From Gnetum montanum (lineage: Eukaryota > Streptophyta > Gnetopsida > Gnetales > Gnetaceae), in NCBI GenBank assembly GCA_015680685.1, contig MNCI01017554.1, positions 66,135 through 130,134 of the forward strand: a stretch of DNA of 64,000 nt, given 5' to 3'. The translations under genes were made by a program, and so were the position numbers. How positions within the stretch are numbered: position 1 is the first letter of the stretch; each line of letters opens with the position of its first letter. Shown here piece after piece: positions 23,934 through 35,899 of this stretch. A model generated the notes under the pieces. It saw only the letters and a list, made by a program, of their open reading frames with translations, searched no databases and was not told where the DNA came from.

Positions 23934-24827
23934 NNNNNNNNNNNNNNNNNNNNNNNNNNNNNNNNNNNNNNNNNNNNNNNNNNNNNNNNNNNNNNNNNNN
24001 NNNNNNNNNNNNNNNNNNNNNNNNNNNNNNNNNNNNNNNNNNNNNNNNNNNNNNNNNNNNNNNNNNNNNNNNNNNNNNNNNNNNNNNNNNNNNNNNNNNN
24101 NNNNNNNNNNNNNNNNNNNNNNNNNNNNNNNNNNNNNNNNNNNNNNNNNNNNNNNNNNNNNNNNNNNNNNNNNNNNNNNNNNNNNNNNNNNNNNNNNNNN
24201 NNNNNNNNNNNNNNNNNNNNNNNNNNNNNNNNNNNNNNNNNNNNNNNNNNNNNNNNNNNNNNNNNNNNNNNNNNNNNNNNNNNNNNNNNNNNNNNNNNNN
24301 NNNNNNNNNNNNNNNNNNNNNNNNNNNNNNNNNNNNNNNNNNNNNNNNNNNNNNNNNNNNNNNNNNNNNNNNNNNNNNNNNNNNNNNNNNNNNNNNNNNN
24401 NNNNNNNNNNNNNNNNNNNNNNNNNNNNNNNNNNNNNNNNNNNNNNNNNNNNNNNNNNNNNNNNNNNNNNNNNNNNNNNNNNNNNNNNNNNNNNNNNNNN
24501 NNNNNNNNNNNNNNNNNNNNNNNNNNNNNNNNNNNNNNNNNNNNNNNNNNNNNNNNNNNNNNNNNNNNNNNNNNNNNNNNNNNNNNNNNNNNNNNNNNNN
24601 NNNNNNNNNNNNNNNNNNNNNNNNNNNNNNNNNNNNNNNNNNNNNNNNNNNNNNNNNNNNNNNNNNNNNNNNNNNNNNNNNNNNNNNNNNNNNNNNNNNN
24701 NNNNNNNNNNNNNNNNNNNNNNNNNNNNNNNNNNNNNNNNNNNNNNNNNNNNNNNNNNNNNNNNNNNNNNNNNNNNNNNNNNNNNNNNNNNNNNNNNNNN
24801 NNNNNNNNNNNNNNNNNNNNNNNNNNN
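23934..24827. other. Assembly gap (894 N)
   Basis: A run of N. By context it should hold the gag-protease junction of element C. Open frames reported across it are meaningless. Confidence 0.99.
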
Positions 24828-26389
24828 TTTTTGAATTACTAAGGTCTTTCTTTGTACAAATTCCTCTAATGGTTTTTCTTGCTCTAGATCATAGAGATGT
24901 ACCTCCTTTTTATGGATGGAGAAATCTCTCTTATACTCCTCTACACATTCTCTCTCTTTTAGCTTCCATTCTTCCTTTGTTAAATATTTAATAAGCCTTT
25001 GGATCTAATGGGCTCTACCTTGCACATAAACCCTAAGAGTCTCTCTAGTTCAATTTTTGAGTCCATCTATGATATGGCAAAGCTACTCCTTTTGAGAGAA
25101 ACCATGGCCTAGGCACTAGTGAAGTAGTGAATAGTACCTACTCAAGGTTGTATTAAGGGATTCATGGTTATCCTATTTCCATCCTTGAACTTATTTCCTC
25201 AAATTGAACACACTGGATTATGTTTGATATTTTTCATTGAACAACTCTAATATCATACTTTATCTATAGATACATTTTAGTTCCAATGAATGGTACTAGT
25301 TTTCAACCTCTTTTATGAATGTTCTATGGAATAGTTTGAGCTTTTTCCAATTAATTCTAATGTTTTTCAAGAAAAAACATCATGGAAGGCTTGCAAATGA
25401 TGTTACAAATCATTATTATAACCTACTTCAAATTTAGGGATGTTCTTCTTATCAAGTTGTTTAATCCAACTATCCCCTTGATGCCTAGCAGGGATATAAA
25501 TGGCCTTCCAAATGTTGATCATACTTCTTATAACAAGTAATGGTATTCATCTTGATGAAGTAGCCTAATACACATTCTCTCTTGATGATGTATCTATTCA
25601 TCTTGTTGTTATCTACATCCTCTCCTCGCATCTCTACAATGGGGTTTTCTATCATCTCCACCATGGCCACAGTCATTTCTTCTTCAATTTTAGTCATGTT
25701 TCCCCTTATCAAAGCTAGATGATGGAGTAAATGAAAAAGATGGAGAACTATGAAAGTTATGTTGGCTTGCTCTCCTTCTTTGGTTCATAGGTTGTTCTCT
25801 TATTTAAGGACTAAAAGACCTTAGCCTTGAGGTTTCCCTAGTTCTGGGCCTAGCGCTTTCCTTGGCTTCATTGCTTGTCAAGGTTGAATGTAACAACTAA
25901 TAAACCATGTTATCCTAACCAAAGAAGGGAAGAACTTGACATTGGGAAAACCCTAATGGATGTTTAGTATTATTCTTCTCTGATAGTAATGTAGTGTGAT
26001 TAGCACCTTTTCTTTTTGGAGGCTTCATGGTAGGTTTTCATGAATTTATCTTTTCGACGATGAACCTTCATAAGTTGATAGTCCCTAGAGAGATGATCTA
26101 TTACTTGGTACCCTAGGGCTACTAGTTCAAGCCCCAACTTCATTAGTGCTTCCATGAACATGAAATAAATTACATGATCAAGTTGCAATACAATGTTATC
26201 TTATAGGTCTCTCCATCAAAATTGTTCATCCTAGTGAAGAATGCAAGTGAAGTCTAAATAATAAGGATCTAGATGGATGTAGATAGCTTTGAGCTATTGA
26301 GGCACATCAACTACATTTCTTCTTATTCTATCCTATTTTCTTGTAGAATCATTAGTAAGTGAGGAATCAATCCTACAAGAAGATGACAT
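24828..26389 (-). pseudogene. gag: gag of element C (decayed)
   Basis: Gag-like minus-strand relic between the pol region and the primer site. A candidate ATG lies at 26389, about 145 bp inside the LTR as in D. Recognisable pieces are MKLGLELVALGYQVIDHL (about 26080-26140), and a + strand block at about 25010-25260 that parallels D's gag (ERQMYTSLMGYVMKQE and the FKEKYQTYARVSTLRKQIQG neighbourhood). Stops and frameshifts are frequent. Confidence 0.55.
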
Positions 26390-26514
26390 CTTTTAGTTTA
26401 TTTTTAGTGTGTCTTTGATAAAATACTATTGTATTTCTAATGATGGTTTGTCCTATTCCTACAATGATCTTATGTGATTTAATGATCTAAAACACCTAGC
26501 ACATGGTAAAGAAA

Positions 26515-26533
26515 TCCCTAGAAATTTTGCTAA
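26515..26533 (-). other. Degenerate primer binding site of element C
   Basis: The minus strand reads TTAGCAAAATTTCTAGGGA next to the LTR. It fits the tRNA-Asp-type site TTGGCGCCGTTGCCGGGGA at about 12 of 19 positions, with mismatches mainly G-to-A and C-to-T or to A. Its position is right; the site is decayed. Confidence 0.5.
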
Positions 26534-27216
26534 TGATGAGTGGTAAGTGTCCTCTATGCCCAACCATACAAATCACAAAGCCTATATGTGCAATTTGGTC
26601 AAAATCCTATGAACTTCTTTGGGCAGCTAGAGCTTTAAATAATCAAGTCATGAGGTTACTTGTCATTGTCTTCCCAATCACCACTTGTGTTAATTCAATG
26701 GGTATGATTAAGTGCAACTAAGGCATAAGATTTTTATATTTTATTATTTAAAATATTAAATTGATAAAGTGATTAAAATATTAATTTATTTTTAATTTTG
26801 AAATTAAAGGTAATATAAACTATTCTAAATGTAGAGCANAGTGCACATAAAGTGCTTGAAAGTAAAATAAATGCTAATTCAAGTGCTGCAATGAAAAGAA
26901 TCAATCTTGATTTTATTGTCATCATGTAGAAGTGTTCAATTGCATCTTGCACTCAAATAAAATTTTGTACAATCAATTTAATCCATGATTGTGGGCACTC
27001 AAAAGGAAATTTGACTAAGTCTTATAGAGAAAAAATATAAGAGCTTCACTATACTACTGACCAGTGGTTGCCTTCAAGCAGATAACAGACTCATATATAT
27101 AGATTTTGGACAACAAAGCATCAACTCATATTCACCAGTGCATCTAAGGATGCATTGACGGGGCTGCATTAATGGGGATGCATTGATGAAGCTGCCCAAC
27201 ATATCATGTTTTATCA
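26534..27216 (-). repeat. 5' LTR of element C (with internal assembly gap)
   Basis: + strand ends TGATGAGTGGTA and GTTTTATCA. Aligns to 4216-5087 but lacks about 190 bp at the single N (26839). The reverse TATA box ATATATATAG is near 27093-27102, with TGCATTGA-type motifs at 27140-27195. The right flank CCTTT pairs with TCTTT at 4211. Confidence 0.8.
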
Positions 27217-27221
27217 CCTTT

Positions 27222-27560
27222 CCAATGTCATTTACATTTTTTATGTTTATTAGTATTGGTGAAATAAGTACAACTAGTTTCAAGTATAACATATGATCAT
27301 TTGGTAATCCAGTAGTAGCTTTGCTTGATTCACTCATTAGAAAGGTTTCTTAGTAATTCCAATGGTGATTATACTAGCCCAAGGTATGTATGGAAGACCA
27401 AAAATGAATGCTTATCACCGTTAGGCTAAATTAGTTTTACATTTTAATTACATTACATACTTGATCATGGAAATTATATTCATTTCAATATGTTTCACTT
27501 TAGCAAGTTAGGAGTTAGACAACATCATTTAATCATATATCTCACTAAATGTTAAACCAT
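27222..27560 (+). repeat. Element B LTR, second part (end uncertain)
   Basis: Continuation of the + LTR interrupted at 4215. Blocks such as GGTAATCCAGTAGTAG near 27302 correspond to R/U5 of LTR A. The end is not clear because of divergence; I found no clean CTCATCA terminus, so 27560 is approximate. Confidence 0.4.
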
Positions 27561-28085
27561 ATACTTTAGATCTTAATAACTCTAGTGAGAAGAAAATGAT
27601 TATAAAATTATATTCAATACACTAGTATACAAATATTATCGCATTGACAAATTACAATTTGGTCATGCACAAATACTTGTGACTTATATGATTGGATATT
27701 GGAAACACTCTATCACTGATCACCAACAAATATTACTAGTGTTAATACAAAAACTAATATAAATAATCACAAATGCTCCAACTAATTACTACATTCTTCT
27801 CATACGTAGGATCATAAGTGTTCCTCCAAAAATATTCTTTTTTTATTTCTACAAGAACAACTCCATGAGCTAAGTGTTGAGATACTTAAAGCATGATCAT
27901 AAATGATCTTCAAATCAATGTAACTTTTTATTCTAGGATAAAATGGAGCTATTTTGACCAAGGATTCCCTTATTGATGTGGGAGTTGAAAAAAGTATAAC
28001 TCTAGAAAGTGACATCAAAGCCTTCAATTAAATATGGACTTATCCTGCTACAAGCATTTTAGGAATGGTAAGAAAATATGTTTTT
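27561..28085. other. AT-rich stretch without recognisable genes
   Basis: No gene. Positions about 27950-28020 (GGAGCTATTT... TCTAGAAAGTGACAT) are repeated at about 29045-29115 inside LTR III, so part of this stretch is probably a second, truncated copy of that LTR. Confidence 0.4.
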
Positions 28086-28800
28086 AATGTTAAAAATGAC
28101 AAAGTATGGATTATTGGAAAATAAACTAAGTGTAGAAAAAGATATGAATTAAATAATAATTAAGTGTAAAATATAGATAACAACCATAAAAAAATAAAAA
28201 ACACTGTAGTTTTGATGTAAAAGAAATGGTTTTGGTTTCCCCTCCAAATGATGGAATTTTTACATTGAAAAATGGCTAAGTATAGAACACTAAAAACTTA
28301 ACTAAATATAGAATGAAGCATGAGAGATGGAATAAGAACTAAGTATGGAACTTGTATAAAAGGATGTAAATGTTGAAATATTATTATTATTGTGTATAGA
28401 GAAGGACATCAAATCCCTCCTTGAACAATGGGGTTTGTACGTTAATAAAAACAACATAGTGTAAAATGCTGAAAATTAACTAAGCATGGATTATCAGAAA
28501 ATAAACTAAGTGTAGAATAAGCTATAAACATTGAAATAAAAATGAAGTGTAAAGTATAGATAAAGAATGTAAAATATTCAAGTACTATAGTTTTGATGTG
28601 AGCCAAGTTTTGACATGACCTAAGTTTTGATGTGAGAGAATGGTTGAGAACAAAATGTTGAAAATTGGCTATGTGTGAAACATTAAAAACTCTATAATTT
28701 TGATGTGATGGGAAATTAATGTAATGAATAAGAGAGAGAGAATTAACTAATCATAGAATGTGCTTTAATAAGTGTAAAATAGAGAGATTGCATTGATGTG
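28085..28800. repeat. Diverged repeat-rich stretch
   Basis: Short phrases recur irregularly: AACTAAGTGTAGAA and related forms, TAGTTTTGATGT (near 28210, 28582, 28622, 28694) and TAAGTGTAAAATA. It looks like a decayed tandem array about 700 bp long. No ORF of interest. Confidence 0.45.
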
Positions 28801-28879
28801 GGGAAAGATCCCATATGCAAATGTTATATTAATAAAAACAAAGGAAGAAAAAGCAAAGCGTTCATTTCCTATGAAGGGT

Positions 28880-30087
28880 CAAACTACAAATGGTGGAAGA
28901 AAAACATAAGTGAAATAGATATAATAAAAGAAGCTCATATCTAGAGCAAAATATAGGTTCAAAGGGTGGAATTGGACCTTTGGGGGGTTAGGTGATGGAT
29001 GCAGAAGTCATAGGCATGATTTGGCATCAATTATAGGACAAAATGGAGCTATTTCAACCAAATATTCCCTTATTTACATGCAAGTTTAAAAAAATCCAAC
29101 TCTAGAAAGTGACATAGAAGTCCAAAAATCCTATCTCTAGAAGTGACGTTGGAGGTGTAGAAGATGCTAAAAGTAGTTGAGAAGCATGTTGATGTTGTGA
29201 TTATGGCAAGCACTTGTGCTCTTAAACTCTTGAGATTTAATTAGTGTCCTCAAATCCCAAAAGATCACACCAATCTCCAAATATCTAACCTTTGCTAAAT
29301 CTCCAAAAATCCAACCATCCAACCTACAACTTGTGTTTCAAGCTAGTATTTATAGGCTCAGAGTTTCCAAGTTTAATTCAGGATTGCTAAAACCAAACTT
29401 GGAATTTTAGCAAGTTTTCTGAAATGACATAAATTCAAAAATAGCAAGTTTGACCTTTGGCTTTAACACCCTACACCATTTTTTCTTTTGACATATGACA
29501 TTAGCTACCTCTTTGACATTCCATGTCAATCTTGCTTTTGATGTCCAATGTCATTTCATACTTAGAAAAATTTTGACACCCAATGAATCACGCTTAGAGA
29601 TATTTTGACCATTTTTGGGATTCATTCAAAGTTGGAATTAATGCCAAAAATTTTGGATGTGATCCCAAATGATCCCTAGAGGCCTTTGAAGACTAGAAAT
29701 ATGTCTAGCAAGGCTACTTTTGTAGCATTTTATGCTAAGGCATCAAAGGAAACTCAATTTGACATTTTATTACCTCCAACACTTAGAATATAAACTCCAA
29801 CACTTAGAAAAATTTTGATGCATGCTAACTTTGACACTTAGAAAAATTTTGATACATTCTAGCTTTGACACTTAGAAATATTTTGATGCCAAAATGTTTC
29901 AACAATCATAGAAAGTTGAGTCTGTATGTTAAATTATGAATCTAGATGATTCCTAATGGTTACAAAAAGCTAAGAATGTGCCTTGTGATGATGTATTTGG
30001 GGGATTTGATGCTCAAATATTTATGAAAGGATGTTGAAACTACATACACTTTAGATTTGAAATGAAATGAAAAAAGTGGGTACAACA
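28880..30087 (-). repeat. 3' LTR of Tat-like element III (left end approximate)
   Basis: The right end is well placed: GTGGGTACAACA (to 30087) is directly followed by a reverse polypurine tract. A reverse TATA box (TATTTATAGG, about 29352-29361) sits at a sensible distance. Repeated CACTTAGAAAAATTTTGA phrases at about 29560-29890 lie in the presumed U3. The left end is not resolved. No matching 5' LTR is found in the window. Confidence 0.5.
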
Positions 30088-30103
30088 TTTTCCCCTCTTA
30101 AGG
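30088..30103 (-). other. Polypurine tract of element III
   Basis: CCTTAAGAGGGGAAAA on the minus strand, immediately before the LTR. Confidence 0.65.
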
Positions 30104-30945
30104 TGTCAAAGAAGGGTCCATCAAGAAGAGATTATTTGATGAATTAATGTATTTACAAAAGAAAAAGTGGGAACAACAAGGTAGGAAAATGGAAGAATAT
30201 TAAGATATAACCAATACACAAGTCATGAGGATAGTGTTATGTCATCGAAAGTGGACATGGCTAAGTCCTATGCTTAAGATGATTTAAAAGATGTCATTTA
30301 TGATATTCACACCTTATTCCACTCATGCCCTTAACACATCCTTACCAAAATAGAGCAAGTTTCTCAATGCTTACTAACCATGTTGATGAGAATAGAGGGG
30401 ATGATATAGGAAAGGGAGTTAGAGGAAGAATTAAAAAGTGAAAGAGGAGAGATGAAAAATAGAGTTTCAATATTAAGAAAACAATAAAATTAGGGAAACA
30501 AATGAGGGATATCACTTATACATCCAAATTAAGTTGATATGCCATAGAATGGGGGCATGGCTAAATCTCATGCGCTAATGATTGCTAATGATTTATAGAT
30601 TTGATTCCCTCCCTATGTCACTTAAACTCAACACATCCTCATACAGAGCTAAAAATGGTAGAACACTCATTACTCATTGTATAAGAAATATTACTAATTA
30701 ATATCCTCACCATAATGTGCTATAGAAGAAAATTAGTAGAATGGAATACAAAGAGATTGGAGGAGATAGATGAAACTTGATGAAGGAGATAGAAGAAAAA
30801 TAGTATAAAATAGAGAGATGGAAAGAGGAAAAGTGATATAGTAAGGGGAAGAAAAAATAGTGCATTAACATATAAATGAGATAGAAGAAGATTTAGAGTG
30901 AACTTGATGGTGCTTAAATTTTTTTGGACCTCACATGTGCTATCA
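30104..30945 (-). other. 3' untranslated region of element III
   Basis: AT- and purine-rich sequence with no supported ORF between the polypurine tract and the integrase end. A pair of related stretches (about 30190-30300 and 30520-30620, each with an ATGGCTAA and tCaTGCgcTaA-like phrase) suggests a diverged duplication. Confidence 0.45.
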
Positions 30946-31965
30946 TTTGTAATTTTCTCTATTCACCAAGCTTAGGTATTGATTTCTTTATGAATTAGCT
31001 AAGTAGTCTATTACATAGCTAAGACTGTTGACAATGATGAAAAGGCCTTACTAGTTCAATAAGAATTTGTTCATCTTGGGATTAGGAAAATGCCTAAGGT
31101 CACCTTCCTTGATGTCTCTAAGCCTAACTTGTTTATCATGGTAATGGCACATGGCTTCTTGATGATTTTGGATATTAATTAGTTCTTACTTATGATTTTC
31201 CTCAAGTGTATCTTGCTCAACACAACACATGATATCATTCTCCTCATATATCATCAAATTGTTTAGGGTGGCATGAAGAGAATGTCCATCCAGCTTCATT
31301 AGGAACATAGCTTATGTTCCATAGGTAAGCATGAAGGGGGTTCGGTTGGTTGTTATTTGCAACATAGTATGGTAGAACTAGAGGACGTGGGATAACTAAG
31401 TATGCTAGTTACATTATGATTCATCAACCATGGTTTTTAGCAAATGAATGAGGGATTTATTAGCTAACTCAACTTGTCCATTGGATTGTGGGTAATATGG
31501 ATATGAGAAAGATTGGATAATTTGGTATTGATCATAGAATTTGGCTAGTTCTTTACTCTTAAATTGTGGTCCATTATCAATCATGATGTGGAGAGGGATA
31601 CCAACAAGAGTGATTATATGATCCAAAATGAAATGACAAACATACTTAAAAGTTATGATTCTTAAAGAAATAGCTTCAACTAACTTAGTAAAATATTTAG
31701 TATTTGTTAAGATAAATTGATGATTGGAAGAAGATGGAGGATTGATAAAGTTAATGAGATTCCATCCCCATTTTTGGAAAGGCCATATGATTTTGGACAT
31801 CCTATGCTCTTGAGATGAAATATAAATAAGTGAAGCATGATGTTGACATGTATCACAAATTTTAACTACTGTATGTGCATTCCTAGACATCATAGACCAC
31901 TAGTAACCTAAGGAAATGATATGAGCTCCTAGAGACCATGAGTCTAAATGACCTCCATAGATGCC
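30946..31965 (-). pseudogene. pol: Integrase of element III
   Basis: Open from 31893 to 31414 (159 codons): CDTCQHHASLIY (zinc-binding HHCC end), WPFQKWGWNLINFI, TNTKYFTKLVEAI, MIDNGPQFKS, then YPYYPQSNGQVELANKSLIHLLK. In the DDE triad the second Asp (IDNGPQF) and Glu (QVELANK) are present; the first acidic position is Asn (TNTKYF). The C-terminal part with IKEGDLRHF lies in 30946-31413. Tat lineage by the flanking aRNase H. Non-functional. Confidence 0.78.
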
Positions 31966-32955
31966 AAAATGAACCTATTTTAACATGTTTTATGCTTCAT
32001 CATGACATAGACAACGTAGAAGAACATAGGATATAGAAATGTGACATAAAATATTAGGATTGACAATAAAAAAAATTTTATAATGTTTATGGAGAATATC
32101 CTTTTGCAAATAAGATAGATATTCAGGAGTCTCTCTGGTTTGCAAGTATTGTATGATATCATGATATTGTGCATCTTCTTCTAAGTAAACTAATTCAACC
32201 CATTGTGCATCTGTCATTGTAATAGGTGTATCTTATGTTGAATAAGACAAATGATCCTTGACAAAAGTAGTATTAGCAAGAAGAGCAAAAGTAGCTAGTG
32301 TGTCAGCAAGCATGTTTTCAAAGTAGTGGATCTGTGTGAGTAAGCATTCATCAAACTAAGAAATCAAAATTTTTGCTAAGTCTAGATAAGGTTGAATATG
32401 TTCAACTTTGCAAGCATATTTATTATTTACTTGGAATATGACCAATTGGAAATCACTACGTACAAAAAGAATTTTGATTCTAAGTTGAAGGGCTAAGAGC
32501 AAACCTCAATTAAGACCTTCATATTCTACCACATTTTTAGTACATGGAAAATTAAATTTATAAGTCTGATAAATTAGATCCATACCTCGGTAGTTTAGAA
32601 CACAATCTATGCTTGAATCTTGGGCTATATGTGCACTATCAAAATAAAGTGTGAATCAAAATCCTCATGTTTTCACATTGTAGTTTGAGGAAGAATTATC
32701 TCTTCCTTGATTTCTTGGGGGGAGGTTTTCCTTGGGATCCATACCTTGGAATGTTTTGCAATCAAATAAGGGATGAAAGATGTAATAGATAGAAAGATCA
32801 ACATCATCTTCATGTCATTGGTAACGCATGGTTGCGATAGAGTGATTAGAATTCGAAAGATAGAGATAAAAAGGGATATCAAATTGAGGAGGATGGAGGA
32901 TAGGAAGGTTGTTAAGGGTATGCTTGATCACATCAAAATACTATTCACAATTTAA
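31966..32955 (-). pseudogene. pol: RNase H / plant-type second RNase H (aRNH) of element III
   Basis: The block TLYFDSAHIAQDSS ... NVVEYEGLN-GLLLALQLRIKILFVRSDFQLV (about 32400-32660) is the additional RNase H domain that marks the Tat lineage. It corresponds to TLYFDGASTARGSS ... NNMAEYEGLVRGLL in element V. Then FENMLADTLATFALL and the linker to integrase (31990-32217 open). Several stops. Confidence 0.72.
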
Positions 32956-33860
32956 GTCCCATTTGAAAATTATAGATTTTTTGAGAAGATGAGAAATGAG
33001 ATGGAATTGGTTAATTAGATTGCATATGAAACAACAGATGCATTGGAGTTTACCTTGCAAAAACACATGTTTTTAAGATACTTAGATGCTGGAAGGTTCA
33101 TGATTTCTTTCACTTTATTGGTATCTATTAAAATATCATTAGCTAAATCTAGAAATTCTAACATCTTACCTATTTCTTTGCCTAAAAGACACTGCTTGGA
33201 ATTCAAGCAAAGGTTATACTTATTGCAGTGAGTCAACATTAGGTCTAAGTCTATGGGATGATCTATTGTAATGATAGATTTGGTTGTTAGATTATCCACA
33301 TAATCATTAATAATTTTAAACATTAGGTCTCCAAAGATGAAGGTCATAGTCTATTAATATGTTGCATTGGCATTCTTAAGCCTAGAAGGCATTTTTGTGT
33401 AACTAAAGGTTCCTCATGGGGTCATGAAAGTTGTAAAGCATTGATGCTCAATATTAATTTGAAATTGGTTATAGCTTGAAAAATCATTAATGAAACTAAG
33501 TAAGGCTTGACCTATTGGTGTGCCTATGAGTTTATCAATATTGGGCAATGGAAAATCATCTTTCAATGTTAGCTTGTTGAGGTCACGAAAATCAATGCAT
33601 ATTCTAATAACTCCATTTTTCTTAGAAATGATCATAATGTTGGATACCTAATTAGGGTAATCTACATGATGTATAAATCTGGCATTGTAGAGTTTGGTGA
33701 TCTCATATTTTATGACTAATAGTAGATCAGGCTTGATTTTTCAAGCTTTTTTCTTGATGGGATTAGAATCTTCTTCAAGTATGATCTTATGTTAGACAAG
33801 AATGGGATCTATACTAGGCATGTCATCATACACCCATGCAAAGATGATAGAATTTTTTCT
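32956..33860 (-). pseudogene. pol: Reverse transcriptase of element III
   Basis: 33635-33414 reads KKNGVIRICIDFRDLNKLTLKDDFPLP and FINDFSSYNQFQI; 33347-33015 continues MFKIINDYVDNLTTKSI with the rest of the palm/thumb. The active-site motif is YVDN where functional copies have YVDD (V has DYVDDIVV), and FxDGFSGYNQ has become FINDFSSYNQ. Loss of catalytic Asp in both places shows a dead copy. Confidence 0.78.
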
Positions 33861-34239
33861 AAGTATTTATAAAATGGATTTCTTAATTTCATTAGATAGG
33901 TTTGTCCCCAGCTATAAGGCCTTTTTATCATTTTGGTGATTTATTATAGTGAGCTTTAGTAATGAATCATTACTCAAAATGGTTTTGTGGTCCAAGGAGG
34001 GAAGGTTAGTTCAAGGGATTAAGTCTTCCTCAGTGATATCGAGGGTCAAGATGATAGAATCTAAGGGGTCAATGAGTAAAAATTTGATCACATCCTCAGT
34101 GAGAGGTAGGCATATTCAACCATGGGGCCCATCCAAGGTAAGTGATTTATGAAGATGAAGGAGTAACTTAGGATTCATGATTTTTAAAGCATGAGAGAGA
34201 AATAAGTAGTTACATAAAATTGAATTAAAATAAGAAAAA

Positions 34240-34790
34240 GAGTTAGAAAAGATTTCAAGTTTTGTTTCACAAAATAGGAAGAGTTAGAAAAAAGGTAGTT
34301 TACATTTTTCAAGGGAGAGATAGGAAGAAGATTCTAAGTTTTGGGAAAGGATGAAAAATATATCTATGTATGGAGAGAGAGAGAGAGAGAGGTAGAAAAA
34401 ATTTCTAAGTCTTGGAAAGATAGAAGAGTTAAAAAAATTTCTAAGGCTTGAAAAAGATAGAAGAGTTAGAAAATTTTCTAAGTTTGGGAAAGATACAAGA
34501 GTTAGAAAATTTTCTAAGATGTGGAGTAGATAAGAGAGTTAGAAAATTTTCTAAGTCTAGGATAGATAGAAGAGTTAAAAATTTTTCTAAGTCTGGGAAA
34601 GATAGAAGAGTTATAAAATTTTCTCTAAGACATGGAGAAGATAGGAGAGTTAGAAAATTTTCTAATTTTGAAATAGATATAAAAGTTAGAAAATTTTCTC
34701 AAGCATGGAGAAATTAGAGAATTTTCTATGGCATGCAATTAGGATAGAGGAGTTATAAAAAATTTTCAAGTTTTCAAGGTAAAACCAAAA
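34240..34790. repeat. Tandem array with 16-bp palindrome core (element III)
   Basis: About a dozen units of roughly 30-37 bp built on AGAGTTAGAAAATTTTCTAAG; the core TTAGAAAATTTTCTAA is a perfect palindrome. The open frame at 34448-34717 is only a translation of this array. The array sits between protease and RT, where V and IV also carry tandem arrays, although with another sequence. A GA microsatellite lies at about 34374-34391. Confidence 0.85.
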
Positions 34791-35285
34791 GCAAAAAACT
34801 TTTCTAAGATATGAAAAATTAAAAATCGAAAGCAATAAATTTTCTAAATGTAAAAATGAATCTACATGGATATTTATATTGGAATTGAGAATTATGTTAT
34901 AGGGCTATGGTACAAGGTTATCATTGTTTATGAATTTTGAGTTTTATATGTTCATCATCTTTTTAGTTTTTAGTTTTTATGATTTTAACTTTAATTTTCT
35001 ATGTTTGTAACTTTGTGATTTTTTAAGGGAAAATACAAAGCAAACACTGAACAAAAAATATGATAAAAAGGTAACATGAAGATAAGTAAATACTAAAGTA
35101 GAGTGATAAGACTATGCAAATTAAGAAGGCATGAATGAAATAACAAAATGATATAATAAAATTCATGTTAAGAAGTTAAAAGTAACTTCATGCTAAGAAA
35201 CACACACAAACATAAGAAAGATAAATAATAAACAAAGATATAGTAGTACAAGTAGAGAAAATATTTAAGACTGTGATACCTTAGT
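34791..35285 (-). other. AT-rich spacer between array and protease of element III
   Basis: No gene or repeat recognised apart from A-rich stretches. By comparison with V and IV it may belong to a spliced region upstream of RT, but I see no clear splice sites here. Confidence 0.4.
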
Positions 35286-35835
35286 GATGGATTTCCTAAC
35301 ATTAGACGTAGTGGAAACTTTTATTTTCTTGATGGATTTAATGATGTCTTATTCCAAATCCTATATCCATAAATTTGTAGGTGCTATATGACTAAGGAAT
35401 GGTTGTATCTACTTCTTTATTTTCTTTTGTTAAGGACATTTGACTAACAAGAGAAGGTTAATATCCTAAGCTAGACTCTTCCAATACATCTAATCATGAA
35501 ATAGTTGGGATATTGGGATTAGCATGCAATATTATTTCTTTATTTTTACAAGGGAAGTGTATTTCTTAATGCAAGGGCGATGCAACAACATGATGGTATG
35601 CTAACCAACGTCATCCTAATATAGCATTAATTCCAAATTAATCTCTAATGATAGTGAATATAGCCTCAAATATTATCATACTTCCCATAGAAAAATGTAA
35701 TTTTATCATTCCTAGGATTTCTACTCTAGCATTGTAATGACAAAAAAAATTGTTGCTGGAAAGCTAGAATGATCTGTATGAAATAGTTTTAGCTCCAAGA
35801 TTCACAAGCCTTGAAACGATATGGAGCACCTTAAA
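35286..35835 (-). pseudogene. Protease region of element III
   Basis: Minus-strand pieces match the protease part of V. About 35580-35830 gives LGAKTIS, NARVEILG, FGINAILG-RWL and HQEIHFPCKN, beside V's FNLILGRSWLAQLR and HQEIHLPYAEG. The catalytic D-x-G motif itself is not visible. Frame broken by stops. Confidence 0.55.
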
Positions 35836-35899
35836 TGGTTTGGTTGATTGCTTAATAACTTCAAGGATCTATTACTAGATGCATTTTAAATAAGAAAAA

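Noticed and set aside
23872-24834. ORFs through N runs (also 37332-38217)
   Set aside because: Gap artefacts.
34448-34717. 89-codon ORF with repeated RRVRKFS
   Set aside because: It is the translation of the palindromic tandem array; no start context or relatives in III.
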